NCBI RefSeq assembly: GCF_001886715.1
Contig: NZ_CP018082.1
Span: 3,658,001 to 3,722,000 of the forward strand
Reading direction: 5' to 3'
DNA: 64,000 nt
Origin: Nocardia mangyaensis
GTDB lineage: Bacteria > Actinomycetota > Actinomycetes > Mycobacteriales > Mycobacteriaceae
The notes under the pieces were generated by a model. The model made no database searches. It was not told the DNA's origin and saw only the letters and a program-made list of their open reading frames with translations. The position numbers and the translations under genes were made by a program. The first letter of the stretch is position 1. The number at the start of each line of letters is the position of its first letter. Shown one piece after another: positions 10,398 to 19,109 of this stretch.

Positions 10398-11798
10398 ATG
10401 AGCGCAGAGGTACCTGGATCGGGGTCGCCGTCGTCGGCGCGGGTGCGGGCGATGCCGGTGACCGACCACGACGCCGCCGCCGGTCGCGCGGCCCGCACCC
10501 GCGCCCCTCGACGTGCCACCGGGCAGTGGGATCCGAGCACACGGACCATGTCGGCCCTGGACCGGTTGCGGGCACAGGAGTCCGTGCGCGATCGCGAGTT
10601 GCTGCCGCTGCGCTACGCCCGAATGGCGTCCTCGCCGTGGGCCTACCTGCGCGGCGCGGCCGCGGTGATGGCCGCCGACCTCGGAGTGCGCAAGCATTCC
10701 GGACTGACCGCGCAGATGTGCGGGGACGCCCACATTCTCAATTTCGGACTGTGGGCCTCCCCGGAACGTCAACTCCTCTTCGACGCCCGCGATTTCGACG
10801 AGACCCTGCCCGGACCCTTCGAATGGGACCTCAAACGCCTCACCACCAGCATTTTCGTCCTCGCCGAGACCGAGGGTATCGCGCGCTCGACCGCCGAGGA
10901 CGCCGCCGTGGCCGCCGTCGACGGCTACCGCACCGCCATGCGCCGCTACGCCCGATCCGGGGAACTCGAGATCTGGTACGACCGCTTCACCGCGGACATG
11001 CCACTGGAACACCTCACCTCGGCCTTCGCCAAGGAGGCCAAGCACACGATCGACAAGCAGGCCGCCAAACGCTCTCAGGAGGGCACGGCACGCCAGCTGA
11101 TCACGGTGGTCGACGGGCGACGGCGCATCAGCGACGATCCGCTCAAACGCCGCCATTTCCAGCTCAGCGACGAGGAGGAGATCAGTGTCTACGAGCAGAT
11201 CTTCGACACCTACCTGGCCTCGATCCCCCCGCATCTGGCACGGCTCGTCGGCCGGTTCACCCGCATCGACACCGTCCAGCAGGTGGTCGGCGTCGGCAGT
11301 GTCGGCATGCGCGTCTACCTGCACCTGATGGAGGGCGACAGTCGACGCCAGTCGGTGTTCTTCCAGGTCAAACAGGCGACATCGTCGGTGTACGAGGAGT
11401 TCCTCGGCCCGAGCGCCTACGACAACCACGGCGAACGCGTCGTGGTCGGACAGCGGTTGATGCAGTCGGCCAGCGACATCTTCCTGGGCTATGTGCGCGT
11501 CGACGAGAACGACTACTACGTCCGCCAGTTCCGGGACATGAAGATCATTCCCAGCGGCCGCGAAATCGCCGGCTACCTCCCGCAATTCGCTTCCGCCTGC
11601 GGTGTCGCCCTGGCCAAGTCGCACGCCCGCAGCGGTGAACCCGAAGCCATCGCCGGCTACATCGGCAAAGGCGAGGCCTTCGCCGCGGGCATCCTCGACT
11701 TCGCCCGCGCCTACGCCGACCAAACCAGCACCGACCACGCCGACCTGGTCACCGCCATCGCCGCCGGTGACGTGGAGGCCGCCGAGCGAGGTTGGTGA
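10398..11798 (+). CDS. DUF2252 family protein
   Basis: 466 residues. The block MCGDAHILNFG followed by FDARDFDE and FEWDLKRL is the hallmark of DUF2252, a family distantly like aminoglycoside-phosphotransferase/HipA kinases; here GDAHxxNFG would be the catalytic loop and the D-F-D segment the metal site. No activity is established that I can cite. The ATG at 10398 is preferred over the GTG at 10395 because GAAGG at 10386-10390 lies 7 nt before it. A further conserved patch, SVGMRVYLHLMEG, and a C-terminal QFRDMK segment fit the full-length family. It follows the NRPS by 153 bp and is probably transcribed alone; I see no functional link to the NRPS. Confidence 0.88.
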   Translation: MSAEVPGSGSPSSARVRAMPVTDHDAAAGRAARTRAPRRATGQWDPSTRTMSALDRLRAQESVRDRELLPLRYARMASSPWAYLRGAAAVMAADLGVRKHSGLTAQMCGDAHILNFGLWASPERQLLFDARDFDETLPGPFEWDLKRLTTSIFVLAETEGIARSTAEDAAVAAVDGYRTAMRRYARSGELEIWYDRFTADMPLEHLTSAFAKEAKHTIDKQAAKRSQEGTARQLITVVDGRRRISDDPLKRRHFQLSDEEEISVYEQIFDTYLASIPPHLARLVGRFTRIDTVQQVVGVGSVGMRVYLHLMEGDSRRQSVFFQVKQATSSVYEEFLGPSAYDNHGERVVVGQRLMQSASDIFLGYVRVDENDYYVRQFRDMKIIPSGREIAGYLPQFASACGVALAKSHARSGEPEAIAGYIGKGEAFAAGILDFARAYADQTSTDHADLVTAIAAGDVEAAERGW

Positions 11799-11804
11799 GA
11801 GGAG

Positions 11805-12449
11805 CTACTTCCGCCAGAAGAAGTGGTGCACCACCCCGCTCGGGCTGGGGATCTGCTCGAGGTGGAACCGGTCGGTCAGCTCGTCGGGGCTGGTCCACAA
11901 CCGTTCGCCGCGACCCAGTTCGACGGGCGCGACGGCGATGTGCATGGTGTCGACGAGGTCGGCGTCGAGGAACTCCTTGACCGTGGCGACCCCGCCGCCG
12001 ATCCGCACGTCCTTGCCGTCGGCGGCGGCGAAGGCTCGCTCGAGCGCGTCCTTCGGCGAGGCATCGAGGAAGTGGAACGTGGTGTCGCTCAGCGTGAACG
12101 GGGGCCGCTCGTGGTGGGTGAGCACGAAGACCGGCGTATGGAACGGCGGCGCGTCGCCCCACCACCCCTGCCAGTCGTGGTCCTGCCACGGTCCGCGCTG
12201 CGGGCCGAACTTGTTGCGGCCCATGATCTCGGCGCCGATGTTGTTGGCGAAGTCACGGATGATGTAGTCGTCGAGCCCGTAGGTTCCGCCGGGCTCGGTG
12301 CGGTTGGGCCAGTGCGCGGTCGCCCCCGCCCAGCTCATGAGGTCGCGTGGGTCGGCATGCCCGAACGGGCGCTCATGGGTCTGCCCTTCCCCGGAGCCGT
12401 AGCCGTCGCTGGAGATGCTGAAGTTCTGAACGCGCACCATGGGGGTCAT
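11805..12449 (-). CDS. Dihydrofolate reductase-family protein (RibD C-terminal fold)
   Basis: 214 residues. Begins VRVQNFSISSDGYGSG, then NIGAEIMGRNKFGP, PVFVLTHHERPPF and the nucleotide-site GGGVATVKEFLDADLVDTMH, the pattern of actinobacterial RibD_C/YyaP-type reductases that bind NADPH. The true substrate of these proteins is usually unknown. ATG 12449 was chosen because the complement carries GGAAAGGGAAG just upstream; a longer reading from 12479 has no such site. The gene is divergent from an HxlR regulator 60 bp away with a shared inverted repeat, so it is the likely regulatory target. A second, shorter paralogue lies at 36031-36582. Confidence 0.88.
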   Translation of the reverse strand: MTPMVRVQNFSISSDGYGSGEGQTHERPFGHADPRDLMSWAGATAHWPNRTEPGGTYGLDDYIIRDFANNIGAEIMGRNKFGPQRGPWQDHDWQGWWGDAPPFHTPVFVLTHHERPPFTLSDTTFHFLDASPKDALERAFAAADGKDVRIGGGVATVKEFLDADLVDTMHIAVAPVELGRGERLWTSPDELTDRFHLEQIPSPSGVVHHFFWRK

Positions 12450-12480
12450 CGAACTTCCCTTTCCGATTGCACTGTGCAAG

Positions 12481-12521
12481 TGGTTGCGATTCTACTCTAA
12501 ACTGATTTCATGTCGCAACCA
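12481..12521. promoter_or_regulatory. Inverted repeat, candidate HxlR operator
   Basis: Perfect 9-bp arms TGGTTGCGA (12481-12489) and TCGCAACCA (12513-12521) flank 23 bp in the gap between the divergent reductase and HxlR genes; the right arm lies over the first codons of the HxlR gene. The spacer is AT-rich (TTCTACTCTAAACTGATT), consistent with a promoter. Role as operator is inferred from position and symmetry. Confidence 0.5.
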
Positions 12522-13040
12522 GTTATTCACGACACGCTGCCGTTCCCCCGGGGCAGATCGGGCTGTCCGATCAACATGACGATGGAACTCCTCGGCGACC
12601 GATGGAGCCTGATTGTGCTACGCGACATCATGTTCAGTGGCAGGACACATTTCCGCGAACTGCTCACCGGATCCATCGAGGGCATCGCGTCCAACATCCT
12701 GGCCGCGCGCTTGACCAAACTCGTCGACGCGGGCCTGCTCACCCGCCACGACGACCCCAGCCACCGCCAGAAGGTCGCCTACCGGCTCACCGAGGCCGCG
12801 ATCGAGCTCGTTCCGGTGCTTGCGCACCTCGGCGCCTGGGGCGCCGCGTGGCTGGACACGACCCCGGAGCTCACAGTGCGCGCCGAACTCCTCGCCGCGG
12901 GCGGGCCGGCCCTGTGGGAACGATTCATGGCCGAATTGCGTGCCACCCACCTGCACAGCGTGCCTGCGCCAACCGGCGGGGTCCTCGCGGAACTGACCGC
13001 CGCCTACCAGGCAGCGGTGGCCGACACGACGACAGGCTAG
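12510..13040 (+). CDS. HxlR-family winged-helix transcriptional regulator
   Basis: 176 residues. An N-terminal Cys (GRSGCPINMTMELLGD) followed by RWSLIVLRDIMFSGRTHF and SNILAARLTKLVDAGLL is the classic HxlR DNA-binding domain; the Cys near residue 19 sits where redox- or aldehyde-sensing HxlR proteins carry theirs. The C-terminal 70 residues extend past the usual 110-130 aa size and form a helical tail of unknown role. It is divergent from the DHFR-fold reductase and probably controls it and itself through the 9-bp inverted repeat in the gap. No clear ribosome site precedes the ATG, so a short-leader or leaderless mRNA is possible. Confidence 0.92.
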   Translation: MSQPVIHDTLPFPRGRSGCPINMTMELLGDRWSLIVLRDIMFSGRTHFRELLTGSIEGIASNILAARLTKLVDAGLLTRHDDPSHRQKVAYRLTEAAIELVPVLAHLGAWGAAWLDTTPELTVRAELLAAGGPALWERFMAELRATHLHSVPAPTGGVLAELTAAYQAAVADTTTG

Positions 13041-13153
13041 ACCGCCCGCTGGATTTCACCCGGTTCGGGTGAGGTGGACGCGGCGACGGTGGCGTTAGCC
13101 TCGGGCGGATGCCACCAGGTGGCGTCTTCCCTCCGAGTCGATCGAGGTGCGTC

Positions 13154-13528
13154 ATGTCGTTCTGGGATGTCGTGTGGCTGATCATCGTCAGCTTCGGGTT
13201 CGTCGCCTACCTGCTGCTGTTGTTCTTCATTCTCGGTGACCTGTTCCGCGACAAGCACACCGCCGGGTGGGTCAAGGCGATCTGGATCGTGTTCTTGCTG
13301 TTCATCCCGGTGCTGACCTCGCTGGTGTATCTGATCGCACGCGGGGGCGGCATGCAGGAACGCGCGCAAGCCGAAGCCGAGCAGCAGCAGAAGGCCGCTG
13401 ACCGCTACATCCGTGACACCGCGGGCACCAACCCGGCCGCCCAGATCGCCGACGCCAAACGGCTGCTCACCGAAGGCACCATCACCCAGGCCGAATTCGA
13501 CCAGCTCAAGGCCAAGGCGCTGTCCTGA
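13154..13528 (+). CDS. Small membrane protein with PLDc_N-type membrane segment and C-terminal SHOCT domain
   Basis: 124 residues. Two hydrophobic helices (DVVWLIIVSFGFVAYLLLLF and the segment around WIVFLLFIPVLTSLVYLI) match the PLDc_N type, followed by a charged Gln/Ala-rich linker and a SHOCT-like C-terminus (IADAKRLLTEGTITQAEFDQLKAKAL). Such proteins are common in actinobacteria and are thought to oligomerise through SHOCT; function is unknown. ATG 13154 is preferred, with GAGG at 13144-13147; an upstream ATG at 13109 in frame would add an uncharacteristic proline-rich leader. Convergent with the hydrolase gene downstream. Confidence 0.85.
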   Translation: MSFWDVVWLIIVSFGFVAYLLLLFFILGDLFRDKHTAGWVKAIWIVFLLFIPVLTSLVYLIARGGGMQERAQAEAEQQQKAADRYIRDTAGTNPAAQIADAKRLLTEGTITQAEFDQLKAKALS

Positions 13529-13578
13529 CCGCTCAGCCCCAGCTCGCCTGATCGGGCACCGTCAGATGGCGGAACGCA

Positions 13579-14445
13579 TCAATTCTGCTCCTGACCGGTC
13601 GGCAACTTCACCCATGACTCAGGTGCGTCCAGCACGTGCTGCAGCCGGGTGGCGAACGCGACGGGATCGTCGACGAATCCGGTGTGATCGCCTGGGAACA
13701 GTACTGGCTCCACACCGAGCGAGGCGGCCAGTTCCCGCGAGGCGTGGTCGCACAGTTGGCCGGTCGAGTCCGCGCCGATCCCGACGATCACCCGCGTCGG
13801 AATCGACCGCAGCAGCGATGGATCGGGCACCCAGGCGGTGGTGTGGCGCAGTTCGTGATCGAACCAGTAGCGCTCGGTGGCGACCTGTTCGGGGTCGCGT
13901 TCACCACCGAACATCTGCTCCAGCATCGGTTCCGGAATCTCGATACCGGCCTGCGCGAAGAACTTCCGCCACGCACCGACCACGTCCCCGGTGGCGAAGG
14001 TGGCGATGATGTCCTCGGTGACCGCGCGCTGGGCATCGGCATCGGGCAGCAGTTCGCGCAGCGGCGGCTCGTGCGCGATGACCGTGGTCACCAGGTCGGG
14101 GTTGGTCTGGGCCAGCGCCAGCGCGGAGACGGCACCGCCGCTGGAACCGAACACCACCGCCGGCCCCGCGTCGAGGTGGGTGATCAGCCGGGCCAGATCG
14201 TCGGCGCGCGCGGGTACCGTCGAATCCTGGCGAGGATCGTCGAGGGGGCTGGCGCGATGTCCGCGTGGGTCGGTGGTGAGCACGGTGTTGGTGGCGGCGA
14301 GCTGGTGGGCCGTCGAGGCGAAGGCGGCCGCGTTCATCGGCGCTCCGACCAGCACGAGCAGCGGTCCCGCCCCGCGGATCTCGTAATACAGGCGGGCATC
14401 GGGCACCACGAGGGTGCCGGTGGTGACGGCGGAACTGGCGGTCAT
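13579..14445 (-). CDS. Alpha/beta-fold hydrolase
   Basis: 288 residues. The oxyanion region (GPLLVLVGAPMNAAAF), DPRGHRAS, the nucleophile elbow GSSGGAVSAL (Ser is the catalytic residue) and a late GDHTGFVDDP (catalytic His) give a complete hydrolase with Asp expected around VGIGADSTG. The family covers esterases, haloperoxidases and epoxide hydrolases; the substrate cannot be read from sequence. ATG 14445 has GGGAG 7 bp upstream on the complement. The gene stands alone between a convergent small membrane protein and the anchored binding protein, with no evident partner. Confidence 0.9.
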   Translation of the reverse strand: MTASSAVTTGTLVVPDARLYYEIRGAGPLLVLVGAPMNAAAFASTAHQLAATNTVLTTDPRGHRASPLDDPRQDSTVPARADDLARLITHLDAGPAVVFGSSGGAVSALALAQTNPDLVTTVIAHEPPLRELLPDADAQRAVTEDIIATFATGDVVGAWRKFFAQAGIEIPEPMLEQMFGGERDPEQVATERYWFDHELRHTTAWVPDPSLLRSIPTRVIVGIGADSTGQLCDHASRELAASLGVEPVLFPGDHTGFVDDPVAFATRLQHVLDAPESWVKLPTGQEQN

Positions 14446-14631
14446 GTGACTCTCCCGGATCTCGGCGACAGGTAGCACTCATAGAGACGGTGCCCACCGA
14501 AAGAACTCATCGCTGACCGCGAAGGTTCTTTCACCACCCCCTGTCCCACAGGTCACGGCATTGATGATGGCGCCAGTTCGCTCGGTGGCCGGTCCGGACA
14601 CAACGACGGTCGCCGTTGTCACCCCCTTCGC

Positions 14632-16047
14632 TCAGTTGTAGGAGTTGGCGACCCCGTCGAGCAGGCGTTCGAGCGTGTCGTAGGCGGGTACGTCGACGAT
14701 GTCGATCAGATCGGCGACCACTGGCACATCGTGGGCGGCGGCGACCGCGCTGAACTGGGCGGTGTCGCCGGTGCGGAAGCCGTGTTCGGCGGCCAGGCGG
14801 CGGAGTTCGGGGTCGTCGGTGAGTAGTCGGCCGATCGTGTCGCCGGTGCGAGTCAGCGGAACGAGGGTGTGGTTGGACAGCACGGTCGGGGTCGGGTAGG
14901 TCAGCACCATGTCCGGGGTGATCCGCCCCGCGGCCGCCGCTTCGACGAACTGGGCCTCGTAGATGCACACCAGCGGGGTCGGGCCCATGCCGTTGCTGAG
15001 GTACTGGTTGAACGGCCCCTCGCTGCTGTTGTCGGTGTAGCCCTGGGCGAGGAACAGTTTCGACAGCGCGGGCAGCACATGCGCTTCGGCGGTGGCGCCA
15101 CGGACGATGGTGTGGTCGTTGGCGACATAGCTGGCGATCGACAGGTACATGGCCGCGGAGTTGGAGCTGCGCGGATCGGTGGTCGAGACCAGGATGTTCT
15201 TGGCCACCGGATAGGTCGTGTTGCCAGGCAGATCGTCCCACTGCACCCCACCGGCGGCCAGCTCCAGATACCGGTTCATGTCGAAACTCGCCACCGGGCC
15301 CGGCGTGATCACCCCGGCGGCGGTCAACAGCTCGGCGATGGGCGCAAAGGTGGCGATGGCGATCGGCGAGGAGAACGGGGTGTACTTGGCGGTGATGGCG
15401 CGGGCCCGCTGGATGCGTTCGGCGGCGGGACTGCTCGATGGGAATGCGAAGTCGAAACGGTCCAGGTCGACCGAGGTCGCGATCTGCCGCGACCCGGCGG
15501 GTTCGACCTCGACGGCGATCCCGTTGTCGGCCAGCACCCGCACGACACGGTCGTCGGCGAAGAACGCCATCTTCTCCGACCCGACGACCCCACGCACCAC
15601 TGTCGGCGGTGCCACGGGCGCCGCAGCCGGGGTCTGCGTACCGCCGGGCAGCAGCACCAACCCGGCCACGACAGCGGCCACCACGGCGATCGCACCGAGC
15701 GCCAGCGGCACCACAGCCCGTCGACTCGCCCGCCCTCGCACACCCCGCATTTCCTGGCGCGCCGCCGGTTCCGACGCCGCGACCGTGGTGCGCGCCGACG
15801 GTGCGGGCACTCGCACTGTCGGGTCGGAATCGGCGAGTTCGCTGCGCACGATCCGCTCGACCAGGATCGGCACGAACTCCCGGATCGGGGTGCCCGCGAA
15901 GCGCTTGTGCGCGGCACCCACTGCCGAGGTCACCTGGTCGACGGGGACGTTCTCGGACAGGTCTTCGACCAGACTCTCGGTCATTCGCCGCATCGCCTGC
16001 GCTTCACGCTGGACGACGTCGGCGCCGGGGTTCACGCGTGACACCAC
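14632..16047 (-). CDS. Membrane-anchored protein: N-terminal three-helix dimerization domain, one TM helix, extracytoplasmic solute-binding-like domain
   Basis: 471 residues. Residues about 1-65 (MRRMTESLVEDLSE, then HKRFAGTPIREFVPILVERI) look like the three-helix bundle dimerization domain seen on several mycolate-actinobacterial proteins. A linker and one strong TM helix (VVPLALGAIAVVAAVVAGLV) follow, then about 310 residues resembling a type-2 periplasmic-binding fold (GVVGSEKMAFFADDRV, ASFDMNRYLELAAGG, TTDPRSSNSAAMYL). The bundle would be cytoplasmic and the binding domain outside, so a sensor or tether role is plausible. No transporter genes adjoin. Two adjacent GTG codons (16047, 16044) follow AGGAG; either may start. 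Confidence 0.75.
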   Translation of the reverse strand: MVSRVNPGADVVQREAQAMRRMTESLVEDLSENVPVDQVTSAVGAAHKRFAGTPIREFVPILVERIVRSELADSDPTVRVPAPSARTTVAASEPAARQEMRGVRGRASRRAVVPLALGAIAVVAAVVAGLVLLPGGTQTPAAAPVAPPTVVRGVVGSEKMAFFADDRVVRVLADNGIAVEVEPAGSRQIATSVDLDRFDFAFPSSSPAAERIQRARAITAKYTPFSSPIAIATFAPIAELLTAAGVITPGPVASFDMNRYLELAAGGVQWDDLPGNTTYPVAKNILVSTTDPRSSNSAAMYLSIASYVANDHTIVRGATAEAHVLPALSKLFLAQGYTDNSSEGPFNQYLSNGMGPTPLVCIYEAQFVEAAAAGRITPDMVLTYPTPTVLSNHTLVPLTRTGDTIGRLLTDDPELRRLAAEHGFRTGDTAQFSAVAAAHDVPVVADLIDIVDVPAYDTLERLLDGVANSYN

Positions 16048-16266
16048 TTCTCTCCTGGGCTCACCTGGGGGTTGACGGACGCGGCGCGCCGTCCGGGCCC
16101 TCCCGTGCGCACGCCGCGGGCCACGCTACCGACGCCCAGCACACGGACCCGCATTGGGAAGACCCGGGCACGCAGAGTTCAACACCCGCTCCACTGCCCG
16201 CCATGTCGTGTTGTCCGCGAGTTCGCGATTCCACCGAAACCCGCTCTGCCGGTACATATTTCGTGA

Positions 16267-16833
16267 TCAGCGCTCGGCGACCACCGCCGCGTCACCCTCG
16301 GTAGGCGCACCGGCACGCAGCAGACCTCCGGCCAGCAGGTCGAGGACACCGATCACCACCAGTGCACCCCCGGCCACGGTCGCCAACCCTGTCACGGTCT
16401 TGAACGTGATCGCGATGATCGCGATCCCGATCCCGAGAGTCACCAATCCGCTGATCTCGTGCAGCCAACCGTCGCTGATCTGCTCGTCCCACACCCCCAC
16501 CAACGCCTGCACGACCCCGCGCACCGCCCAGCCGAGCCCGATCCACCACGCGAGCAACTCGATGCTCCCGCCCCCGAAACTCAGCACCGCCAACACCGCG
16601 GTCAGCGCCGCGCTGACCAGCACCAGCAGCCGCACCACGACCGCGATCCGCGCCCGGAACCCCAGATAGGACTGCACTCCGGCGCTCACCAGCAGCGAGA
16701 TCCCGAACAGCGAGGCCAGCGTCGACTCGGCACGCCCCGGCCACAGCAGGGTCGCGACCCCGAGCACGAACGACGCGCCACCCGCGATCAGCAGCGCCTG
16801 CCGGGTCCGCTGCCCCGCCGCCGACTCGTTCAT
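16267..16833 (-). CDS. HdeD/DUF308-like membrane protein
   Basis: 188 residues with six hydrophobic helices in pairs (LLIAGGASFVLGVATLLWPG, LASLFGISLLVSAGVQSY, VVRLLVLVSAALTAVLAVLS and so on), the pattern of HdeD/DUF308 small membrane proteins, with the usual W-P-G after the first helix. In enterobacteria HdeD aids acid resistance; the actinobacterial role is not established. Start ATG 16833 overlaps the stop of the upstream UvrA-like gene as ATGA, so the two were co-translated. A long in-frame extension upstream to 17751 is a GC-rich shadow without protein-like content and was not used. Confidence 0.82.
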   Translation of the reverse strand: MNESAAGQRTRQALLIAGGASFVLGVATLLWPGRAESTLASLFGISLLVSAGVQSYLGFRARIAVVVRLLVLVSAALTAVLAVLSFGGGSIELLAWWIGLGWAVRGVVQALVGVWDEQISDGWLHEISGLVTLGIGIAIIAITFKTVTGLATVAGGALVVIGVLDLLAGGLLRAGAPTEGDAAVVAER

Positions 16834-17705
16834 GCGATCCGCTCCGCCAGATCCGGCGCGGTCCGGCTGTCCGGATCGGCGCCGACCTGCTCCGGTGTCC
16901 CCTGTGCCACGATCCGCCCACCCTGCGCGCCGCCGCCCGGCCCCATGTCGATGACGTGATCGGCCCGTGCGACCACGGTCATGTCGTGTTCGACGACCAC
17001 CACGCTCGCCCCCGGGTCGACCAGTGAATCCAGTTGCCGCAGCAGCACATCGGTGTCGGCGGGATGCAGTCCGGTGGTGGGTTCGTCGAGTAGGTACACC
17101 GTACTCGCGCGCAAGGCGCGCCGCGTCGTCTCGCTCTTGGACTCGGCGTGCGAACGCAACAGCAGCCGTTCGGCACCGGCGTAGGTGCCCTGGTAGGGCC
17201 GGTCGATGTCGTAGCCGAGCGCGGCCAACACATCCCGCAGGTTCTTGTCCTGCCAGGCTCTCGGCCAGGAGGCGATCGCGCCGTCCCGAATGCTGCGCGA
17301 CGGGTCGGGAACCATCGACGCCTCGGTGGCTTCGTGCACGACGCCTTGTCCATGACAGCGTGGACACGCACCCTCGACGGTGTTGGGTGAGAACGCGTCG
17401 GAGTACAGCCGATTGGTGCCCTCCGGGTAGTGACCGGCCCCGGTTCTGGCCGGTCCTTCCGGATAGTCGCCTTCGCGCGCCTCGACCTGATGCAGCAACC
17501 TCCGGGCATACGGTGCCACCGACTCCAGATACCGGCGCGGCGCCTCCGCGTAAAGGGTGCCGAACGCCAGCGACGACTTCCCCGAACCCGGGCCACCGGT
17601 GAACGCGACCAGGGCATTTCGCGGCATGTCCGCATCGACATCGCGCAAATTGTGGACCCGGGCACCACGCACCCGAACCGAAGGATCGACCTCGTGCGAA
17701 TCCAC
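16830..17705 (-). CDS. UvrA-like ABC ATPase with large internal deletions (likely non-functional remnant)
   Basis: 291 residues against roughly 750-950 for the UvrA family. It starts normally (VRVRGARVHNLRDVDADMPR, Walker A GGPGSGKSS, then FGTLYAEAPRRYLESVAPYA) and reaches a zinc-site fragment CPRCHGQG, then jumps to the last part of the second ATPase half (VYLLDEPTTGLHPADTD, then VVVVEHDMTVVARADHVIDMG). The ABC signature LSGGE, the second Walker A and most UvrB/DNA contacts are missing, and shorter gaps lie before and after the zinc site. All gaps keep frame. GTG 17705 is the first start before the conserved N-terminus. Self-resistance UvrA-like proteins are the likely parent. It may still be translated because the next gene overlaps it. 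Confidence 0.75.
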   Translation of the reverse strand: MDSHEVDPSVRVRGARVHNLRDVDADMPRNALVAFTGGPGSGKSSLAFGTLYAEAPRRYLESVAPYARRLLHQVEAREGDYPEGPARTGAGHYPEGTNRLYSDAFSPNTVEGACPRCHGQGVVHEATEASMVPDPSRSIRDGAIASWPRAWQDKNLRDVLAALGYDIDRPYQGTYAGAERLLLRSHAESKSETTRRALRASTVYLLDEPTTGLHPADTDVLLRQLDSLVDPGASVVVVEHDMTVVARADHVIDMGPGGGAQGGRIVAQGTPEQVGADPDSRTAPDLAERIA

Positions 17706-17787
17706 AGCTACCGAGGCTACCCGCCGTGGCCCGGTCCCCGTCGCCGTACACGCAGGCACATTCGACGACGGGGACCGATCTCCGGGG

Positions 17788-18993
17788 CTAGAAGAACCAG
17801 CCGAGTTCGGGCATGCGATCGGTGGTGAACGCCTCGTCGAAGGCACGCAATGCCGGCACGTCCTCGACCCTGATCCGGTGGGCGGCGGCCAGGACACGAG
17901 CACGGTGAGCACCGAAGTAGAGCGCGCCGAGCACGTTGATGTCGAAGACGAGCTCGGCGGGCCGGGTCGTCGGTTCGCACTCGGCGACGCCGTCGCGCAC
18001 GCGCAGGGCGAACTCACCGCCCGCGGATCGGAACGGATCGTGCACGGCCAGCACCGTGTCCAGGTCGTGGCGGTAGGCGCGGGCGGTGAGCGCGGCAGGG
18101 ACGTCCATCACCCGCGCCCACAGCGAGTCCCCACGGCGGGTCACCCGCACCGCGCGGGAATCGGTGAGCAGATACGGCAGCGGGTCGTCGTCGGAGATCT
18201 CGGCTTCGACCGAGTCCACCAGGTCGATGCTGAGCAGCACCCGCCACAGCGCGAGGTGCGCTTGCTGGGTGGCCGCCCGCAGTTCCACGACCGAGACAAT
18301 GGACCGGTGATCGCGGTAGCGGCGCCGATACAGGGCGTAGCCGTCGGGATGGACCAGGACGAACAGCGAGGTCGCGCCGTCACGGTGACGCTCCACGTCG
18401 GCGAAGACCATGCCCCATTTCGCCGCCGGTCGCGCCTGAGCACCCGGCACCTGCCGCTGCCATCGGCCGTAGACTTCTTCGATGTGGGAGGCCGACTCGG
18501 CGAGGGTGGCCAGTTCGACGCCACCGGGATCCGGTGTGCTCGGCCGGAATTCGGCCCGGCGGCGATCGATGGTGATCGCGGTGTCGAGGATGGCGGTGTC
18601 ATAGCCGAAACGGCCGTAGATGGTGGCCTCGCTGGCGGTGAAGACCGTCAACGGCAGTCCGTCGGATTCGGTGCGCTCGTGCTGAGCCGTATACAGCTCC
18701 CGCAGGATTCCGCGTCGTCGATGTGTCGGGGCCACCGCCACCCCGGACACCCCGGCAGCGCGCACGGTGTGCTGTCCCGGCACGGTCACCGTCATGGTGA
18801 TATCGGTGGTGTGGCCGACGACCCGGCCGTTGTCGACCGCGACCAGTGCCCGCTCCACCGGCCACAACTGGTGGTGGAGCGCGCGCTCGTCGTCCCCGTA
18901 CCGCATCCCGAATCCGGTCTCCTGCAGAGCCGCGATCGCGGGCCGGTCCTGCTCGGTCGCGGACCGCACGGTGACACTCTTCGCCGAAGTCAT
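17788..18993 (-). CDS. Eis-family GNAT N-acetyltransferase
   Basis: 401 residues, the size of mycobacterial Eis (about 402). The N-terminal GNAT domain carries the acetyl-CoA loop VAVAPTHRRRGILRELY and SEATIYGRFGY; a second GNAT-like region and a C-terminal SCP2-like domain follow. The protein ends in ...LGWFF; in Eis the C-terminal Phe carboxylate serves in catalysis, so this end fits an active enzyme. Eis proteins acetylate amines, including several positions of aminoglycosides and protein lysines; the physiological substrate here is unknown. ATG 18993 chosen; the upstream ATG reading adds a poor leader. Transcribed singly. Confidence 0.92.
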   Translation of the reverse strand: MTSAKSVTVRSATEQDRPAIAALQETGFGMRYGDDERALHHQLWPVERALVAVDNGRVVGHTTDITMTVTVPGQHTVRAAGVSGVAVAPTHRRRGILRELYTAQHERTESDGLPLTVFTASEATIYGRFGYDTAILDTAITIDRRRAEFRPSTPDPGGVELATLAESASHIEEVYGRWQRQVPGAQARPAAKWGMVFADVERHRDGATSLFVLVHPDGYALYRRRYRDHRSIVSVVELRAATQQAHLALWRVLLSIDLVDSVEAEISDDDPLPYLLTDSRAVRVTRRGDSLWARVMDVPAALTARAYRHDLDTVLAVHDPFRSAGGEFALRVRDGVAECEPTTRPAELVFDINVLGALYFGAHRARVLAAAHRIRVEDVPALRAFDEAFTTDRMPELGWFF

Positions 18994-19109
18994 TCCCGAA
19001 CAATGCCACGCGAGCCCATTCCCGCACACCTGGATTTCTCACCAACCAACAGTCCAGGTCGGGCATGTCCCCAGGCCGAGCCCGAGGTGCCCTCGGCTGC
19101 CGCAAGGGC

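Noticed and set aside
16834..17751. N-terminal extension of the HdeD-like frame
   Set aside because: The extension overlaps the UvrA-like gene in another frame and is Arg/Gly-rich; the real start is the ATGA at 16833.
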